Below are positions 11,784-23,768 of a stretch of DNA of 64,000 nt, piece by piece; position 1 is the first letter of the stretch, and every line of letters begins with the position of its first letter. The stretch spans positions 274,526,900 to 274,590,899 of the forward strand of contig CM056993.1 of assembly GCA_029891345.1 (NCBI GenBank), in the 5' to 3' direction. The DNA is from Dryococelus australis (taxonomy: Eukaryota; Arthropoda; Insecta; Phasmatodea; Phasmatidae). The notes beneath the pieces are model-generated. The model was not told the DNA's origin and did no database searches. It was given only the letters and a program-made list of their open reading frames with translations. A program made the position numbers and the translations under genes.

Positions 11784-11808
11784 CCCCCCCCCCCCCCTTT
11801 TTTTTTTT
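11784..11808 (-). repeat. C14-T11 tract (A11-G14 on the minus strand)
   Basis: Read on the minus strand this is A11 followed by G14 and then TGAACG. That resembles a polypurine tract immediately before an LTR starting TG. A very similar A-run/G-run pair lies at about 31825-31849. No LTR internal region was identified on the expected side, so the meaning is uncertain. Confidence 0.55.
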
Positions 11809-11809
11809 A

Positions 11810-12818
11810 CGTGGTCTTGACGTGTATAGGAGAAACCAAAGACTGAGAAGTACAAAAGTTTTTGTCAAAAATATATATTTATTTTGACATGTGATGTCTA
11901 TTGTAAGTCTGTGACATCATCACTGTTGGGCATGGTTTCTATAATGCTGGTCAGAGGCACTGGCTCACAACTCTCTGAGAGGGTATTTGCGCTATATTAA
12001 TGTCAGTCTGTAACTTTTGATAAACAGTAGTGCAGGTAAGCCCCCTACCAGGCACAAAATCTGATGTAATGGTAACTGGCTTAACGTCCGATTACAATAG
12101 GCACTAGTGTTGCTTTTATTTGCTTTGGTCTCACCTGGAGTAGATTGTGGATTGTAAGCGGGCCTGTTGCGGTGTTCCGGCAGAAGGCGGTGATCTGGAT
12201 GGTCAGCTGAGTAGGGCAGTTCGCGCTCCCTGGTCTTTGCTGCTCTGGAGTTCTCGGTGGTGGTGATGGCCTGAAGAAGGGGCAGAAAATATCTGACGGC
12301 ACGTGCAGGCCGAGACGAAGACAAACCACCAGGGGATGGGGTTCTCCTGCAATCTTCCGAGGTGGCTGGAAAAGGGTGCTAGGAGGGACTGGGAGGTGAG
12401 ACCTCACCAGTCGTCGGGTGGCTTGAACTCATTTCCATTGGGAGGGGCTACAGAAGGTAGAGGGCTGCAGAACAACTGACTAGGTTTGGAGGCAGTAGCT
12501 GCCATCTTAGCTCTCCACTTTGCACCACTTCTTAGGGTGAAGGGCATATGGAAAGGTACTACAGTCTATCACTTGATATTAATGTGGTGGATGGAGTGTG
12601 TTAGCTAATCTGGATGTCTAGCGCACATGTATTTCTAGTGATTGTGGCTCTACTTATAATGTTCCAAGTACCGGAGTATTTGGTTCAGGGTTCTGGTGGC
12701 CTTTGAATGTGTTGTGTTTGGTGATGTATGTGTGCCCAGTTAAGGGTAGTCCACAGTCCTACACTATTTTTGGCAATATTAGTATCAAGAAGCGGTCCCC
12801 TGCTTCTCCTTTGTGGGT
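11810..12818. other. Unclassified repeat-like sequence
   Basis: A GC-richer island (about 12120-12480) carries overlapping minus-strand open frames of 108-110 codons with proline/arginine-rich translations. None matches a known family. Its composition resembles the LTR leaders in the window, so I treat it as LTR or retroelement debris, not a gene. Confidence 0.35.
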
Positions 12819-13609
12819 TGACGTGTACGAAGTATTAAATAATAGTCACCCTAGAGTGAGTACACGGTGTTGAGGTAAGAACGCATGTTTATTCCTCAAA
12901 GGAATAGACATGGTCCATACTATCTCCTAGTTAATTAATTGTATTGTAACTGGTGGAAGTAGACTACGATAACCAGATGAAGGGGACCTGGGGTAAAACT
13001 AAACGAGGATAAATGAGCTAAGTAGCTAACAACTCAACCCTATCTACACTATTTTTCTTGAAAGGACTTGAGGGTCACTACTAAAGTGGTAAAGAGTGTA
13101 AGGGAGTCGGGGGTTGGTGGTCTAGAAGGCTGCTGGAAGAAAACGGTGGTCCTTTGTAAGGAAGGTGGTAGGCAGAGAGCTCCTGCACTAGTGATGGAGC
13201 GAGCTGCTAAGAATTAACTGCTATTCTGGGGGTGCATGCCGGCGTATATAGTAGGCCGGTGCGGCTCCTTCGGCTACCTTTGGCTGGTCTGGTATCTACG
13301 TGCGTGAGCTTCTCCCTTCACAGCGCTGGCCACATTCTCTCGGGGGAGGCTGGAAGTGGCGGTTTTCCTTGTGTGTGGGTTGCATCTCTGCCGCTCACTA
13401 GGGGCAGCGCTTGGCTCAGGTTCTGTTACACATGAGGGTGATTACAAGGCATGTGACATCTGACATAATGGTGTAGACGGCTTTGGTGCCCCTTGCCTAG
13501 GAGTGTGTTGGTTGGCTCTGTAAGCAAGTCATCTTGTGTTCAAACCCTGCTTAGGGTGATGTGATGTCGCATATAGATGAGACGGAATGGTAAATGATGT
13601 CACGCATCA
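12819..13609 (-). mobile_element. Short LTR of the TGACGC superfamily
   Basis: Left end TGACGTGTACG and right end GTCACGCATCA form an imperfect terminal inverted repeat like the other LTRs. On the minus strand a TATATA box lies near 13243-13250. An R-like phrase (TTTATTCCTCAAAGGAATA) sits near 12890, where longer family members have TTTATTGAG...CTCAATAAA. Length is about 791 bp, less than half of the 1.77-kb members. Confidence 0.45.
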
Positions 13610-14407
13610 TTGTGGTGCATTGGTTTTTAATATTTTTTTTAACATTTGAAATAACGTGTGGAAGTAAGAGAAAGTACAATGCAGACTACTTCAGAAGAAT
13701 TAGAATTAATGTATATAGTCTTGTATAGCGAGCTTTCATGTTTATAGAGTGCACCGTGATTTTTCGCAAGAACTTTAAGGGAAAAAAAGACCATATTCTG
13801 GCGTGTACAGGCTCCACCAGAAGTTTTTGGGGGTAAATTAAGTATAGGCCGCACTGAATTGTTACATTCTTGTAAATATTGTTAAATCACAATTCCGTAC
13901 AAGCATACTAAATTTTGGCGCAATTTCTCCCCTACAAAACATTTACGGCATAAAATTTGTTTATTATGTTGCAATGTTTACAAATGTACATCGTGCAATT
14001 ACTATTCCATAGATGGTAACGTGACTTGAGAAAGCAAAACCACAGCAACATGTTAAACAAAATGGTGTCTATGAATGTACACTTGTGGTGTTGCGGCGTG
14101 CGTGCTAACTATGCCAGATACCTTTCACTTGTACATAAGAAAAATTATTTTCTCATGTACAGCATCTGGCATCTATAACCAAGCTCCAACATGTGTACAT
14201 TTTACGCATGCGGAATGAAGGTTATTTTGTTTATGACCACGAGTTAACAAATTATTGCACTTGTGAAAAGCTATTCTTTTGTTCTTATTATTCCTTTACT
14301 TACTTAGAAACTAAGTTAAAACATTAAAATGTACTGTATGTTGACAAATTTTTAACCATATTTGGGATTAAAATTTTTCTTTAATGCCAATATCTCGTAA
14401 ATAAGCC
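13610..14407. other. No feature seen
   Basis: AT-rich intron sequence with only chance open frames. Confidence 0.6.
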
Positions 14408-16168
14408 TGACGCGTGCTGCTTATACTACTAATAAACTACCATAGCGACTCATCGCGCTTTACATGAAGTATATCCTTACTTCAGTGTACGTGAGAGTTG
14501 TTTACCTCAACCAACCACGTGAGAATTGTCGCACGCAATACTTTGTACTTACGTTCTAGGCTGCTTTAAACCTCCCGGGCGGCTGAGCACGTGGCTACAA
14601 GGTGATGCAACCGGCGAGCTCGCTTCCTCCTTCCCCCCGTGCTGAGTGCCTACAAGCTTCAGCCACTTTGGGCGCAGCCAAAGATACACAAACTAAGGAA
14701 TGCTAACAAGAGGGTTCCCACCTCCCACGGCGGAAGGACATCGCCCCACTGTGGCAGCCTAGATTTCTCACTATATAAATCTGTGTGCAGTAGGGCTCCA
14801 GCAGTCATTCGTATTCTTCTTTTGAGTTCACCCCGAGCACTCGTTAGTGCTGGGGCTTCCAGCGATACCTAATGTCTTCTGTAGCCATCGCAGCTACCCT
14901 CTGCGACAACATCAGTTTTCATCACCAACGAAAACGAATATACCTTGCTACTTAAACTTTAACTTTTTTTGTCTCCTACAGACACCTGCATTAGACCGTT
15001 TTAGTTGAGTTGTTAAATATTCAGTTTTCTAGTTCATTTTCCCTCCATAGTCACTCCTTCAGTACTCGCTCTGTTCGGTAGGAGATAGCACGAGTAACTC
15101 TATTTATTGAGCCCTCAATACAGTTTTTTCTCTATCTTAATGCTTTCATTTCTAGAGTATGTCTACTTAGCTCGCTAGGATTAGTTTGCATTGTGCACAG
15201 CTGGCAGAAACCGGTACTTTTGTAAATCCGAACTAACTTGACTGAGGCCCCCCATCTGGGGACCTCTAGTCTGGATCACACCCATTAGATGGCCACCTGT
15301 TGCTTCTTGTTACTCCCCGAGCACCCAGGTGCTGGGAGGAAGGAACAGAGGAGCCATGACCACTAGGAAAACCTTCCACCAAGGAGGGACAGCAAACCTA
15401 GCCTGTATCACCTTCCAGAGTACCTAGGTGCTGAGGGCGGTATTGGTCTGGGTGTTGTGGCCTGGCCTTGGCTGGAAACTCACATCCAGTAGTAGTATTG
15501 GTGGCACACACGGCTCAATGTCTCTCTGATCCGCCTGCAGATGTGGGGGATGATTGGAGACTTACCGAGCTTGTGCCACGAATCAGTTACTGGACCTACA
15601 CTATCATAGGGTCTAGTTTCTCATCCAAAGTGCACATTGTATCTTATTCAGCGGCTACCTAACTTTATGACTTACAAGATAAGACATGGCCGAATGGGTA
15701 GGATCAAAAGATTGCCCCATCTAGCTGCCCAGAAGCTGATTACCTTAGCCCCTCCTACACAGGAGAGACAGGCAGAACGGGACTGTGCTGTCTCACTGAG
15801 ATTCAGACAGTCTCGACTGTCCACCTGGTATGTTATATTCATTTTTGATCACTCGTCCACACCAGTCCCTACTATCACCCGGTAGTGAGGGGTTTAGTCT
15901 ACCGGACTGAAGCTAGATACGGTCTGGCCAACCCAAACTTTTGGAGCCAAGAATCAGCGGACTGGAACTTGAAGTACAATGTAATTTAACTCAAGAACTG
16001 TAACAACAGTCTCACTCTGCCAGTTAATCCACGTTACCAACTGACCGAAGACCTACCGAGTAAGTCAGGTTTCTAACACCTCCCGTCAGCTATCTATAAC
16101 CGCACACTTGGTCTAGCGCATCAAATCTCAACAACCGTGCCACACAGTCAATAGCTGGGCATGCATCA
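14408..16168 (+). mobile_element. Solo LTR, plus sense
   Basis: A 1761-bp unit starting TGACGCGTGCTGCTTATA and ending GGGCATGCATCA. These ends are an imperfect inverted pair and follow the TG...CA rule. TATATAAA at 14772-14779 is a good promoter element, and the R region near 15100 holds TTTATTGAGCCCTCAATA. U5 carries phrases shared with the LTRs at 49.6 and 53.2 kb (CTAGCGCATCAAATCTCAAC, CGGTCTGGCCAACCCA). No internal coding region flanks it, so it is a solo LTR left by recombination between two LTRs. Flanking bases do not give a clear 4-6-bp target duplication. Confidence 0.75.
14772..14779 (+). promoter_or_regulatory. TATA box of solo LTR
   Basis: TATATAAA, placed about 365 bases from the LTR start. 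The equivalent site is conserved in the LTR copies near 58345 (TATATAAG on the minus strand) and 50995 (degraded). Its sense matches that of PAN3, so residual promoter activity could act within the intron. Confidence 0.6.
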
Positions 16169-19136
16169 AGCAGCACCCCACTTTTTACCTCCTTTTTTTT
16201 TTTATGTGCAGCCTATACATGCTAAAATACTGTATTTTTCTTGAATGAAACTTTATCAACAATTTTTGGTGTCCTGTTGAGTATGTAAGAAAATTTTGTT
16301 TCCTTGCATATACGTGTGGTATCTGTTTGGAAAACACTTCAATGAACTCGTGTACTAAAAGCCAAAACAAATGACAGATCTGTACCTTCATGGTAATGTG
16401 AAGGTCATTAAAAGAATGCCAGAGTCTAGGGTGACCTTCCGTCCTCTTCACTGACACCAGACATCGGCCGTGTCAAATCGCCGAGCTGTTGTATGCTGAA
16501 CAATTTAAACTTAGCACTGTAAGAAGCATGCAAACTTCTAGAGTTTATCATAACAGCAAATTTTTGCCAATGTATTTCTGAAGCATCTATGCTCTGACAG
16601 GCCTGCAACTCCTGGTTTTCCAGTAGAGTAGCCTGTTTGCCACACACCGTAGTCCCGAGGAACCCATGGAATGTTCCGGAGCTCATGTCTCTGATAGAGC
16701 CACCTATATCCTTTGCCAAGGATCACCTTAAGAGGTCCGGCCTGTTCATGCCACCAAGTGATCCGCTAACAGAAATGGATAGAAGCTTTCACACTCCGTC
16801 CATTGTGGGGGCTGACAAAGCGGCGTGTTTCTGTATGTTGTGTACAATGTTGGAACTGTGAGCTGGACTAATCACTAAAGTCTGAAGGGTGGAGAGTGAA
16901 CATTTATAACCTCCATTGGAAGAGTAATTTGCTAATTTCGGAATCGGGCAAAATGAGGAGAAAAGCGGGTTGTGGGTTTGAAACGAAATAGAGCTGAGAA
17001 AAAGAACAGCGTGTCCCTATTTAAATGAGCTTGTTTATTAGCAAGCCAAATATACACGCCACATTTCAACCTGTACCCAAGAGGATGCCTGAAGGGCACA
17101 CCCCAAGTTGCCAAGGGTTGGCAAGGGTGGTCCCTGTAGCAAATGTGGTTGAGTCGCAGACGAGCCAACATGTGGGGAACTGTAGCACAATGTGATGTAA
17201 CGTACTAAGAGAAAGTGATGCCAGCTAGTGCAGTAGGAACTAGTGCTGAGCTGATGCAGATTTTTACCAATGCCGGTACGGACCAACACTTTCTTGCCGA
17301 TACAGCCAATATCCAATACTAATACGATGGACAGTTGAGTAGTGAACTGAAAGAATTCTACTAGCACTAAAATTATTTTGGAAAGCTGATGAAAATCTGT
17401 GTTAAAGTCAGTGTCACACTATGTACTATTTGATGCTTTCAGTAAACATACAATACAATAGGTAAATTAATTTCACACAAATTCTTCGGATTCGGAGAAT
17501 AAAACAGCACTCAAAAAATACTTTAGTAATATATTTTAAATCTTAGGTCAGTGCAACTTAAGCAATTTATGTTTTACACTTATTAAATAAAAAATATTAA
17601 ATCCACAAAGTTGTGTATCACACTTATCAGCATAATTCAACTTCATTTATATTTAGAAAATTAAAAATTTTTTATAATGTATAGTTTTTATATTCAGCAC
17701 ACCCTTATTTTACTGAGAGTAAATTTGAAGCACTGTCATTTGCCAGTTAATGAATGTCATATTTCATAATGCTTTGAAAAGATTTTAAATACTGAAATGT
17801 CAAGGTGGAGCTGCAGTGTGACACCTGCAAAGCGGGTAATTCAGCAACTCGCAATTCAGGCTGTAGATGGTTATCTCTTACAGCGCCTGTCACAGTAGGC
17901 CACAGTGGGGTGGGACTGGCATCTCACGCTCTCCTCACACTTCCCGTAAATGATTATCTCACAGGGTAGTATCTCCGGCCTGCTCTTCCATGTTAAGTGA
18001 CAGTCTGCCAGTTTAGTTCTTTGAATAAGAATGGCAACTGCTGCCTCAAAACAGCAGCAGTTGAGCCTGTCTTACTCCAAAGTCGCTACCCTATTATCCC
18101 CTGGTGTTGACCCAGCATAAATGAAAATATCTGTCTTAATTTCAGCTGAAAAGAAAATCGGTTCAGATGTGTTCTGATAACATTGGCCAATATTTCTATC
18201 ATCTCATTTTTATTTTCCGAAGATAAAACGTAAAGCATCATGCGTCAATCTAATATCGGCTGTCGAAATCGGCTCAGCTCTAGTATGAACATTTTATTGA
18301 AAATCCACAACCCTTCGGTTAGCAGTGGAAGCAGTACAAGCAGTTCAAATCAACCCCCCAAGATGGCAGCACCCCGTGACCTTGTGATGCCACATCCAGC
18401 CAACCTCAGAGAAAGGTGTTTTTAAAATTGTCATTGCCTCCAAGCGGGGAGGTAAGAAATGTTCGGTGCTCCAGCACACTGATAAACCAACCCCTGTGTT
18501 GGAAGGCTACGCTACCCCCCGCACCCCAAAGAACTGCTGACCAGCAAAATTTAAGTATAAATAGAGATCCAACACCATGGTCCAGCAGAGACGCCAGGCT
18601 CGCTGAGAAGATTCTTCTTCCTCTCGAGAGCCTGCGGAAGGGCTCTAACTCCAACCCGCTGCTTGGGAAGGCAGCTCTCTGTCCAGCCAGCTGCTTGGGA
18701 AGGCCGCCAGCACTCCAGCTCTTCAGCTTGGATAAGGCTCGTCAATGCCAGTGACCACCCAGGTCATCACTCTCCGTACAGTAATCCAATCATCTGTACC
18801 CACTACCCTTTACCTCGGTCAACTTCCCTTGACTCCTGCGGTAGCAGGTCGGTACGCAATTAACGTCCCCTGGAGACTTTCCTTAATCACGTCAGATGCT
18901 GTAAATTGCATAGGTAGATTTTGTGAATTTTCTTTTCTTTTCCCAGGCTTGCCTTCGCCTGTTGAGTAATTAATTAATTGGTACTAGCTATACTTTAGTG
19001 TGTATTTATTTAGCCGGGTGTGTGTCCGCAATACTTCATTATTGAACGTAATAATTACTACGTGAACCGAAACCTTGTGAGTCGTTACAGTAATTGTAGT
19101 TGAGATTTCCGCTGTCCTGTTATATTTTATTTTATT
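16169..19136. other. Mixed repeat debris, no gene supported
   Basis: At 16430-16860 both strands are open for 74-97 codons; the plus-strand frame reads PRNPWNVPELMSLIEPPISF but I do not recognise it. At 16980-17370 there is an LTR-like phrase (TATTTAAATGAGC, TTGTTTATTAGCAAG). At 18480-18960 a GC-rich leader follows TATAAATAG. 17380-17800 is AT-rich. Confidence 0.4.
18556..18564 (+). promoter_or_regulatory. TATA box of an LTR-like fragment
   Basis: TATAAATAG is followed by a CCAG-rich leader in which GGCTGCTTGGGAAGGC-like phrases occur twice (near 18658 and 18689). The arrangement matches LTR promoters elsewhere in the window, but the ends of this fragment are not visible. Confidence 0.4.
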
Positions 19137-20866
19137 TGACGAATCCCGGTTAGACTGACTTGGCACATTGGTCGAGGATTTTGTCCTCTAGACCGAAAGC
19201 GTGGTGGTTTGGTTTATATAGATGATGGAGACGAGGGGTGTTGGCTAGCACTTACTTACTCCTGCTTCTTGGGCACTGTGGTCGCGGTGGGTTTCACGCA
19301 GACATAGCGAGCTTGGCCCACGCTGAAGCGGCGATTCCACTGGTAGACTTCGTTGGTCCAGACGTTAATGTTGTCCCAGCCGAATCTCACTTCGGTACTG
19401 GTCAACAACTCTTTTACCACAGGGTGGCACGAGGGGTAAATATGTAGACAAGGAGATACGTAAAATACAGTGACCGGAGCAGTCGATGCTGACTTGTGCC
19501 TGATTTGGGCGGCGCAGTCCCGTTCTGCTGGTCTTTCTGGTGTAGGTTGAGGAAGCGCACTCAACTGTCTGGCGGCATGGAACATTGCGTTTCATTCCCT
19601 ATGCTTTTGGCTGTGCCTCTGGCCATAGGGCATCGAGTCTCTGCTTACAGTTTACTGGGTACACCCTGACGCGATCAAACTAAACACAATTTACAGTGTT
19701 AGTCCGGTTTTGGCTTGCTGACCAGGCTCTGTAAAGTCTCCATTGATCGCCCACACTATGCAGGCTGATCAGAGATGGGGAGCTGTGTGGGTCACCAATG
19801 CCTTCACTGGATGTGTGTTCATACACAAATGAGCGGCAGAACTCAAAGATACAATTGCCCCAGCACTAACAGTGCTCTAGTGTAAAGAAGTAACCTGGGT
19901 TTGTCGCCACTCCTTGAATGAAGGTGTTGCTAGTCGTGGCTCCTCTGTTCCTCTCCGCCAGTACTAGACAGTGCTCTGGCAGTTGGAAAGCAACATATGG
20001 CCGTCTAATTGGTGTGTGAGAAAATATGACAGACCCCTGAAGGGCGCCCATAGTTGAAGCTAATTTGGTTATTATAAAATACCCGGTTCTTGTCAAGGGT
20101 GTATGTAGCATCTAGCAGGCGACACACTATAAACATACAATGCGTGCTACCTCCTGCCAGGCAATTGAGTGCTGAAGGTTACTACGCTGGCCAGGTGTAG
20201 GCGACCTGGCTCTAGGTTGTAAGCAGGAAAGATAAATCTAGACGTTAAAATATACGTTACTTCTAAACTTTTGTAATAAATGTGTCTTGAGGAGACAAAG
20301 TGAATTTAATACGTGTTGGTGAGCGTGTTCACTGGTTTTCTGTATGACTGATCGTCAACGGTAAAGTAGCAGCAGGGGACATATTCAAAGCTTTGAAGTT
20401 ATCTGGAGGCCTCAGCACTGAGCAGTGCTCTGGGATGTCGCGAGAGATGAAACAATAATGACTGCCTGAGCCCGGCAGCGTCCGGACTTGTATAGGTGAA
20501 GCTTGTAGGCTGCCGTCGCGGGCTGCGGAGAGGGAGAGTCTTCTGCCCTGGTTGGCATGGGAGTTGAAAAACTTGGGTTAGCAGTAATCAGCATTTCTGC
20601 TTCATGCCTCTTCGGCGGTGCTTGGCCTTGCCCGAGGTCCGGGCAGCGTGTAGGCTCTCAGCACAGGGTAGGGAGGGCGGCGTGCCTGCGTAACCTTCAT
20701 GTGACATGAGTTCACGTATAAGTTCCTGTTGCCTGGTAGTGTAGGCAGCTAAGAGTTCATGTGGAAAATTATCTGTACGTATTTCTTACGTCTGTAGCAG
20801 TGGAAGTAGGAACCTTAGCGATGGGTCGTAATCATTGTTAATTGGTAGTAGGAGCAGCATGCGTCA
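19137..20866 (-). mobile_element. Solo LTR, minus sense
   Basis: A 1730-bp unit starting TGACGAATCCCGG and ending GCAGCATGCGTCA on the plus strand. Relative to the 14408 copy it is reversed. It shares GACTGACT-TGGCAC and CCTCTAGACCGAAAGC with the arms of the 5760-7012 palindrome. A degenerate TATA-like site lies near 20490. The R region near 20275 has TAATAAATG on the plus strand. Some segments differ strongly from the 14408 copy, so it is a separate subfamily. It ends only 110 bp before the hAT element. Confidence 0.7.
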
Positions 20867-20967
20867 GATTTGATTTCAGAGTGTGTAAATTAATATCTGC
20901 GTTTATTTGGAATGTCTGCAAACAGTTGCGAGGTGTGCTGGACTCCTCAGGAGACGGGGTCTGAAAA

Positions 20968-20975
20968 GCGATTGG
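20968..20975. repeat. Left target-site duplication of hAT element
   Basis: GCGATTGG; paired with GTGATTGA at 23761-23768. Six of eight bases agree, as in an old insertion. Confidence 0.7.
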
Positions 20976-23760
20976 TAGAGCCAAGATTTTATGGTTTTAT
21001 ATTTTGGGGTATTTCGTCATAAAGATTTTAAGATTTCGTCTTTATCGCCATAATGGTTTATTTTGAAAACTTTGCACAAATAAATTATACTTAATTCCTC
21101 ATTGTAATATTTACATTTTTCATATCACGTAAATGCTATAATGTTCAAAGAAAATACATGTTAACAATCTAGAATGCACACAAGAGGAATGCGTTAAAAT
21201 ATGAACAACATAGCATAATTAACATATGGTTTTGCACAAGTTGGAACAATTTCTTACCATGATTGGTTGAATAACTATGCAGTTTATAAGTACATAACAC
21301 TGTACTCACACATTGTGGCAAACATTTAAGTTAAATAAACAAAGAATAAATGTTATTCAAGAGAAAGCCACCAGGCATTTTCAGGCAGTAGAGATCTTCT
21401 CATATCACTGACAATGACAGAATACTTTGAAAAAGACCTTTGTGTCCACATATAATGTTGGAATCCAAATCATCTTAAGTGCAGCTGCAGCAAACTGCGA
21501 AAAGTCACATTTTAGTGTGCACAACAAGTTTACAAAGTCTACATTGGCACATGTGGTTTCTGACGTCCACTGGTCACAAGTTTCTGAAGGGCCACATAAC
21601 CAGCTGCTACTTCAGTTCTTGGCACATTTTTTCATGAAAGGTACAGTATTAACCATTGTAGAGAATTTCTTGTCTTCTATGTCCATTTTCCCAATATTTT
21701 TGGGATTCTAGAAATCATCAATGTCATGACAAAGTGTGTGAGAAGGATCACGTGAAAGAAGTTAATTCAGCTTCAGTAAGCCAAGTTGTGACGTATGTTT
21801 GAACTGTTCTTTCAGGGCTGCAGACTAAACACTTTTCATTTTACTGAGCGTCTTTTCGACAGCATTAGAAAAATTCCCTTTGTTAGGACTTCCAGTGAAA
21901 TTTGCAGCTTCTGAAGCTTCAAATATAGCAGATGAGCACTTGAATAAGACGATCCCTGCAAAAAGTTTATTGCATCCACAAAGCAAGCACAATTTTCAGT
22001 TACAAACACACACTGAGCTTCAATGGCCTGTACCTCAGCTTCTTGCATTCCTGTGACGAATTCACACCGGCTTTATTTTCCTCACTCAAATGTTCAAAAA
22101 AGCTAACAATGTCGTGCAGATGGACAGCCAAGTATAAAACAGAGTGAAACCAGGTATTCCATTGTATCACAATGGACATTGGAAACATCTTCACTTCCTC
22201 ATCTTCTTCAACCTTGTCCCTCAAAAAATCTAGGTAGGCATGTCGTCTTTTTCTTGTATTTAAGAATGCATTTTTACCTTGATGACAAAAAGATTTAAAT
22301 CTTCCAAATTGTTTTGCCAGATCTGTCCTACCAAATTGATTTTATGTGTCCAGCACTAAATGTGGTACACATGATCACCAAATACACCATTCAAAGTACT
22401 TGCAGATCTGGTCATACCATCTGTTACATATGCAACTACATTTTCCTCCTTAACTTCACACATTGTGCAGATGTCAATAACAGCTTTAGAACAGTCAGCA
22501 GCATTAGCATCTGCCAGTATTTCTTTAGTTTCTGCTTCCTTTTTTCCCCTTAATAGAGGAATGTATTTTTTTCGTACCCGGTCTGCAGTAGGTAGCAGTA
22601 GGTATATCACCAGCACCACTACCATTTTTCCCTATCCATTCTCTGTGTTTACAGTTGTCTAATTTCTCAACAGGAATTCCAGTAGCAATGAATGCTTCAA
22701 CTGTTTCCAGCACAAATTCTTCTTTGTGCTGTTTGGCTTGTTTAAGCACTGACCCCGCCTCCTCAATTGAAAGCTGGTGTTTTGCTGTTTGATGCCCCTT
22801 TTTCCTGTTTTTATGCCTCTCGGACTTAATGTGTTTATTCAACGTATCTTTCCTTTCAAATTCCAAATGGCAGTCACAAGATTTACACATCAATATTTTG
22901 CTATCACTTACATAAAAACCTTCATTCGAAAATTCTGCTGCACGTGCAGCTGCTGTTGGTTTATTTTTTGGCATTCTAAAAGGTTTGTGTGGTATTTGGT
23001 TATGAAATTACTTTCATGTTGATCACCTGTTTCTCAAACTGATGATGCAGAAAACACATTTATCGATGAAAACACAATGAATATTAAAGGTTTTAAAATG
23101 TGACTGCAATTTTCTCGTAATATTTTACAACAAAATTTACCTACAAAGCGGCCGCGGATGCGGAAAATAGACACGATTAAGCACATTAGCCAACAAAAAA
23201 AAAAAGTTAAATATTTTTGTATTATTTTAGACACAATACATAATGTATGTTACGTATGTTTCAAGGCTTTGTGTGCAATATTACATTTAGTTTTTCAGAA
23301 AACAATGAGAAATTTTTTTTGACAATTGGAAATGCATTTTAAATAACGCGGGGAGAATATTTACTCTCAACAGAAGTTTGTTCGCGTCATGTTGGCTGTG
23401 CATTTCTTTTATCATGCTTTGTTTGCATCAAGTTGGCTAACTGTTTATTTCAAGCTACGGGAAACGTAAACAAGGAGTAACCATAGTCAACATTGTGTAT
23501 TTTCAAAACATCGTAATTTTTCCAATTTTTATTGATTTATGTTCATCTGAAAAGAGAGTTTGAAGCATTTGCAATTATCATTAGGATATGATACGAACTA
23601 AACGATAACTCGCATGTAAGCTTGCTATTTGTTATTGGTTTTGTTGTGTAATTTCATGTTATCATCAAGTAGATATATGATTTTCGCATTTTGGCAATGT
23701 TACTACTCAATATGGTTTTATTTTGCATTATTTCGCATGTGCGGAGAAATCGTGGCTCTA
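20976..23760 (-). mobile_element. Complete hAT-family DNA transposon (inactive)
   Basis: The element is bounded by terminal inverted repeats: left TAGAGCCAAGATTT and right, read inward, TAGAGCCACGATTT. The start fits the hAT terminal pattern (YARNG). Flanking octamers are GCGATTGG (20968-20975) and GTGATTGA (23761-23768); they agree at six of eight positions, as expected of an aged 8-bp target duplication. The 2785-bp body carries a decayed minus-strand transposase (21836-22974) starting about 790 bp inside the right end. The rest is AT-rich. It lies in the 27.4-kb PAN3 intron, 110 bp from an LTR. It is presumably immobile unless mobilised in trans. Confidence 0.85.
21836..22974 (-). pseudogene. 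hAT transposase, CGGBP1-like, frameshifted
   Basis: The open part (22974 down to about 22540) begins MPKNKPTAAARAAEF and has a BED-type zinc finger, CKSCDCHLEFERKDTLNKHI followed by KSERHKNRK (C-x2-C...H-x5-H). Next comes VEAFIATGIPVEKLDN...HREWIGKN...GDIPTA. This order is that of hAT-derived CGG-repeat-binding-protein-like transposases. The sequence then shifts frame: YIPLLRGKKEAETKEILADA and VAYVTDGMTRSASTLNGVFG (22356-22580), then RKRRHAYLDFLRDKVEEDEE, FPMSIVIQWNTWFHSVLYLA and VHLHDIVSFFEHLSEEN (22060-22260). A further piece lies at 21836-22048. Several frameshifts and a stop break the gene. I found no hAT C-terminal dimerisation motif downstream, so it may also be truncated. Not expected to make active protein. 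Confidence 0.85.
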
Positions 23761-23768
23761 GTGATTGA
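23761..23768. repeat. Right target-site duplication of hAT element
   Basis: GTGATTGA; partner of the octamer at 20968-20975. Confidence 0.7.

Noticed and set aside
11992-12407. Two overlapping minus-strand frames of about 110 codons
   Set aside because: Both frames are open simultaneously in a GC-rich patch; translations are Pro/Arg-rich and unfamiliar, as expected by chance.
16426-16861. Possible host exon or retrogene open on both strands
   Set aside because: Neither strand gives a recognisable protein, no splice pattern is convincing, and it sits among LTR fragments.
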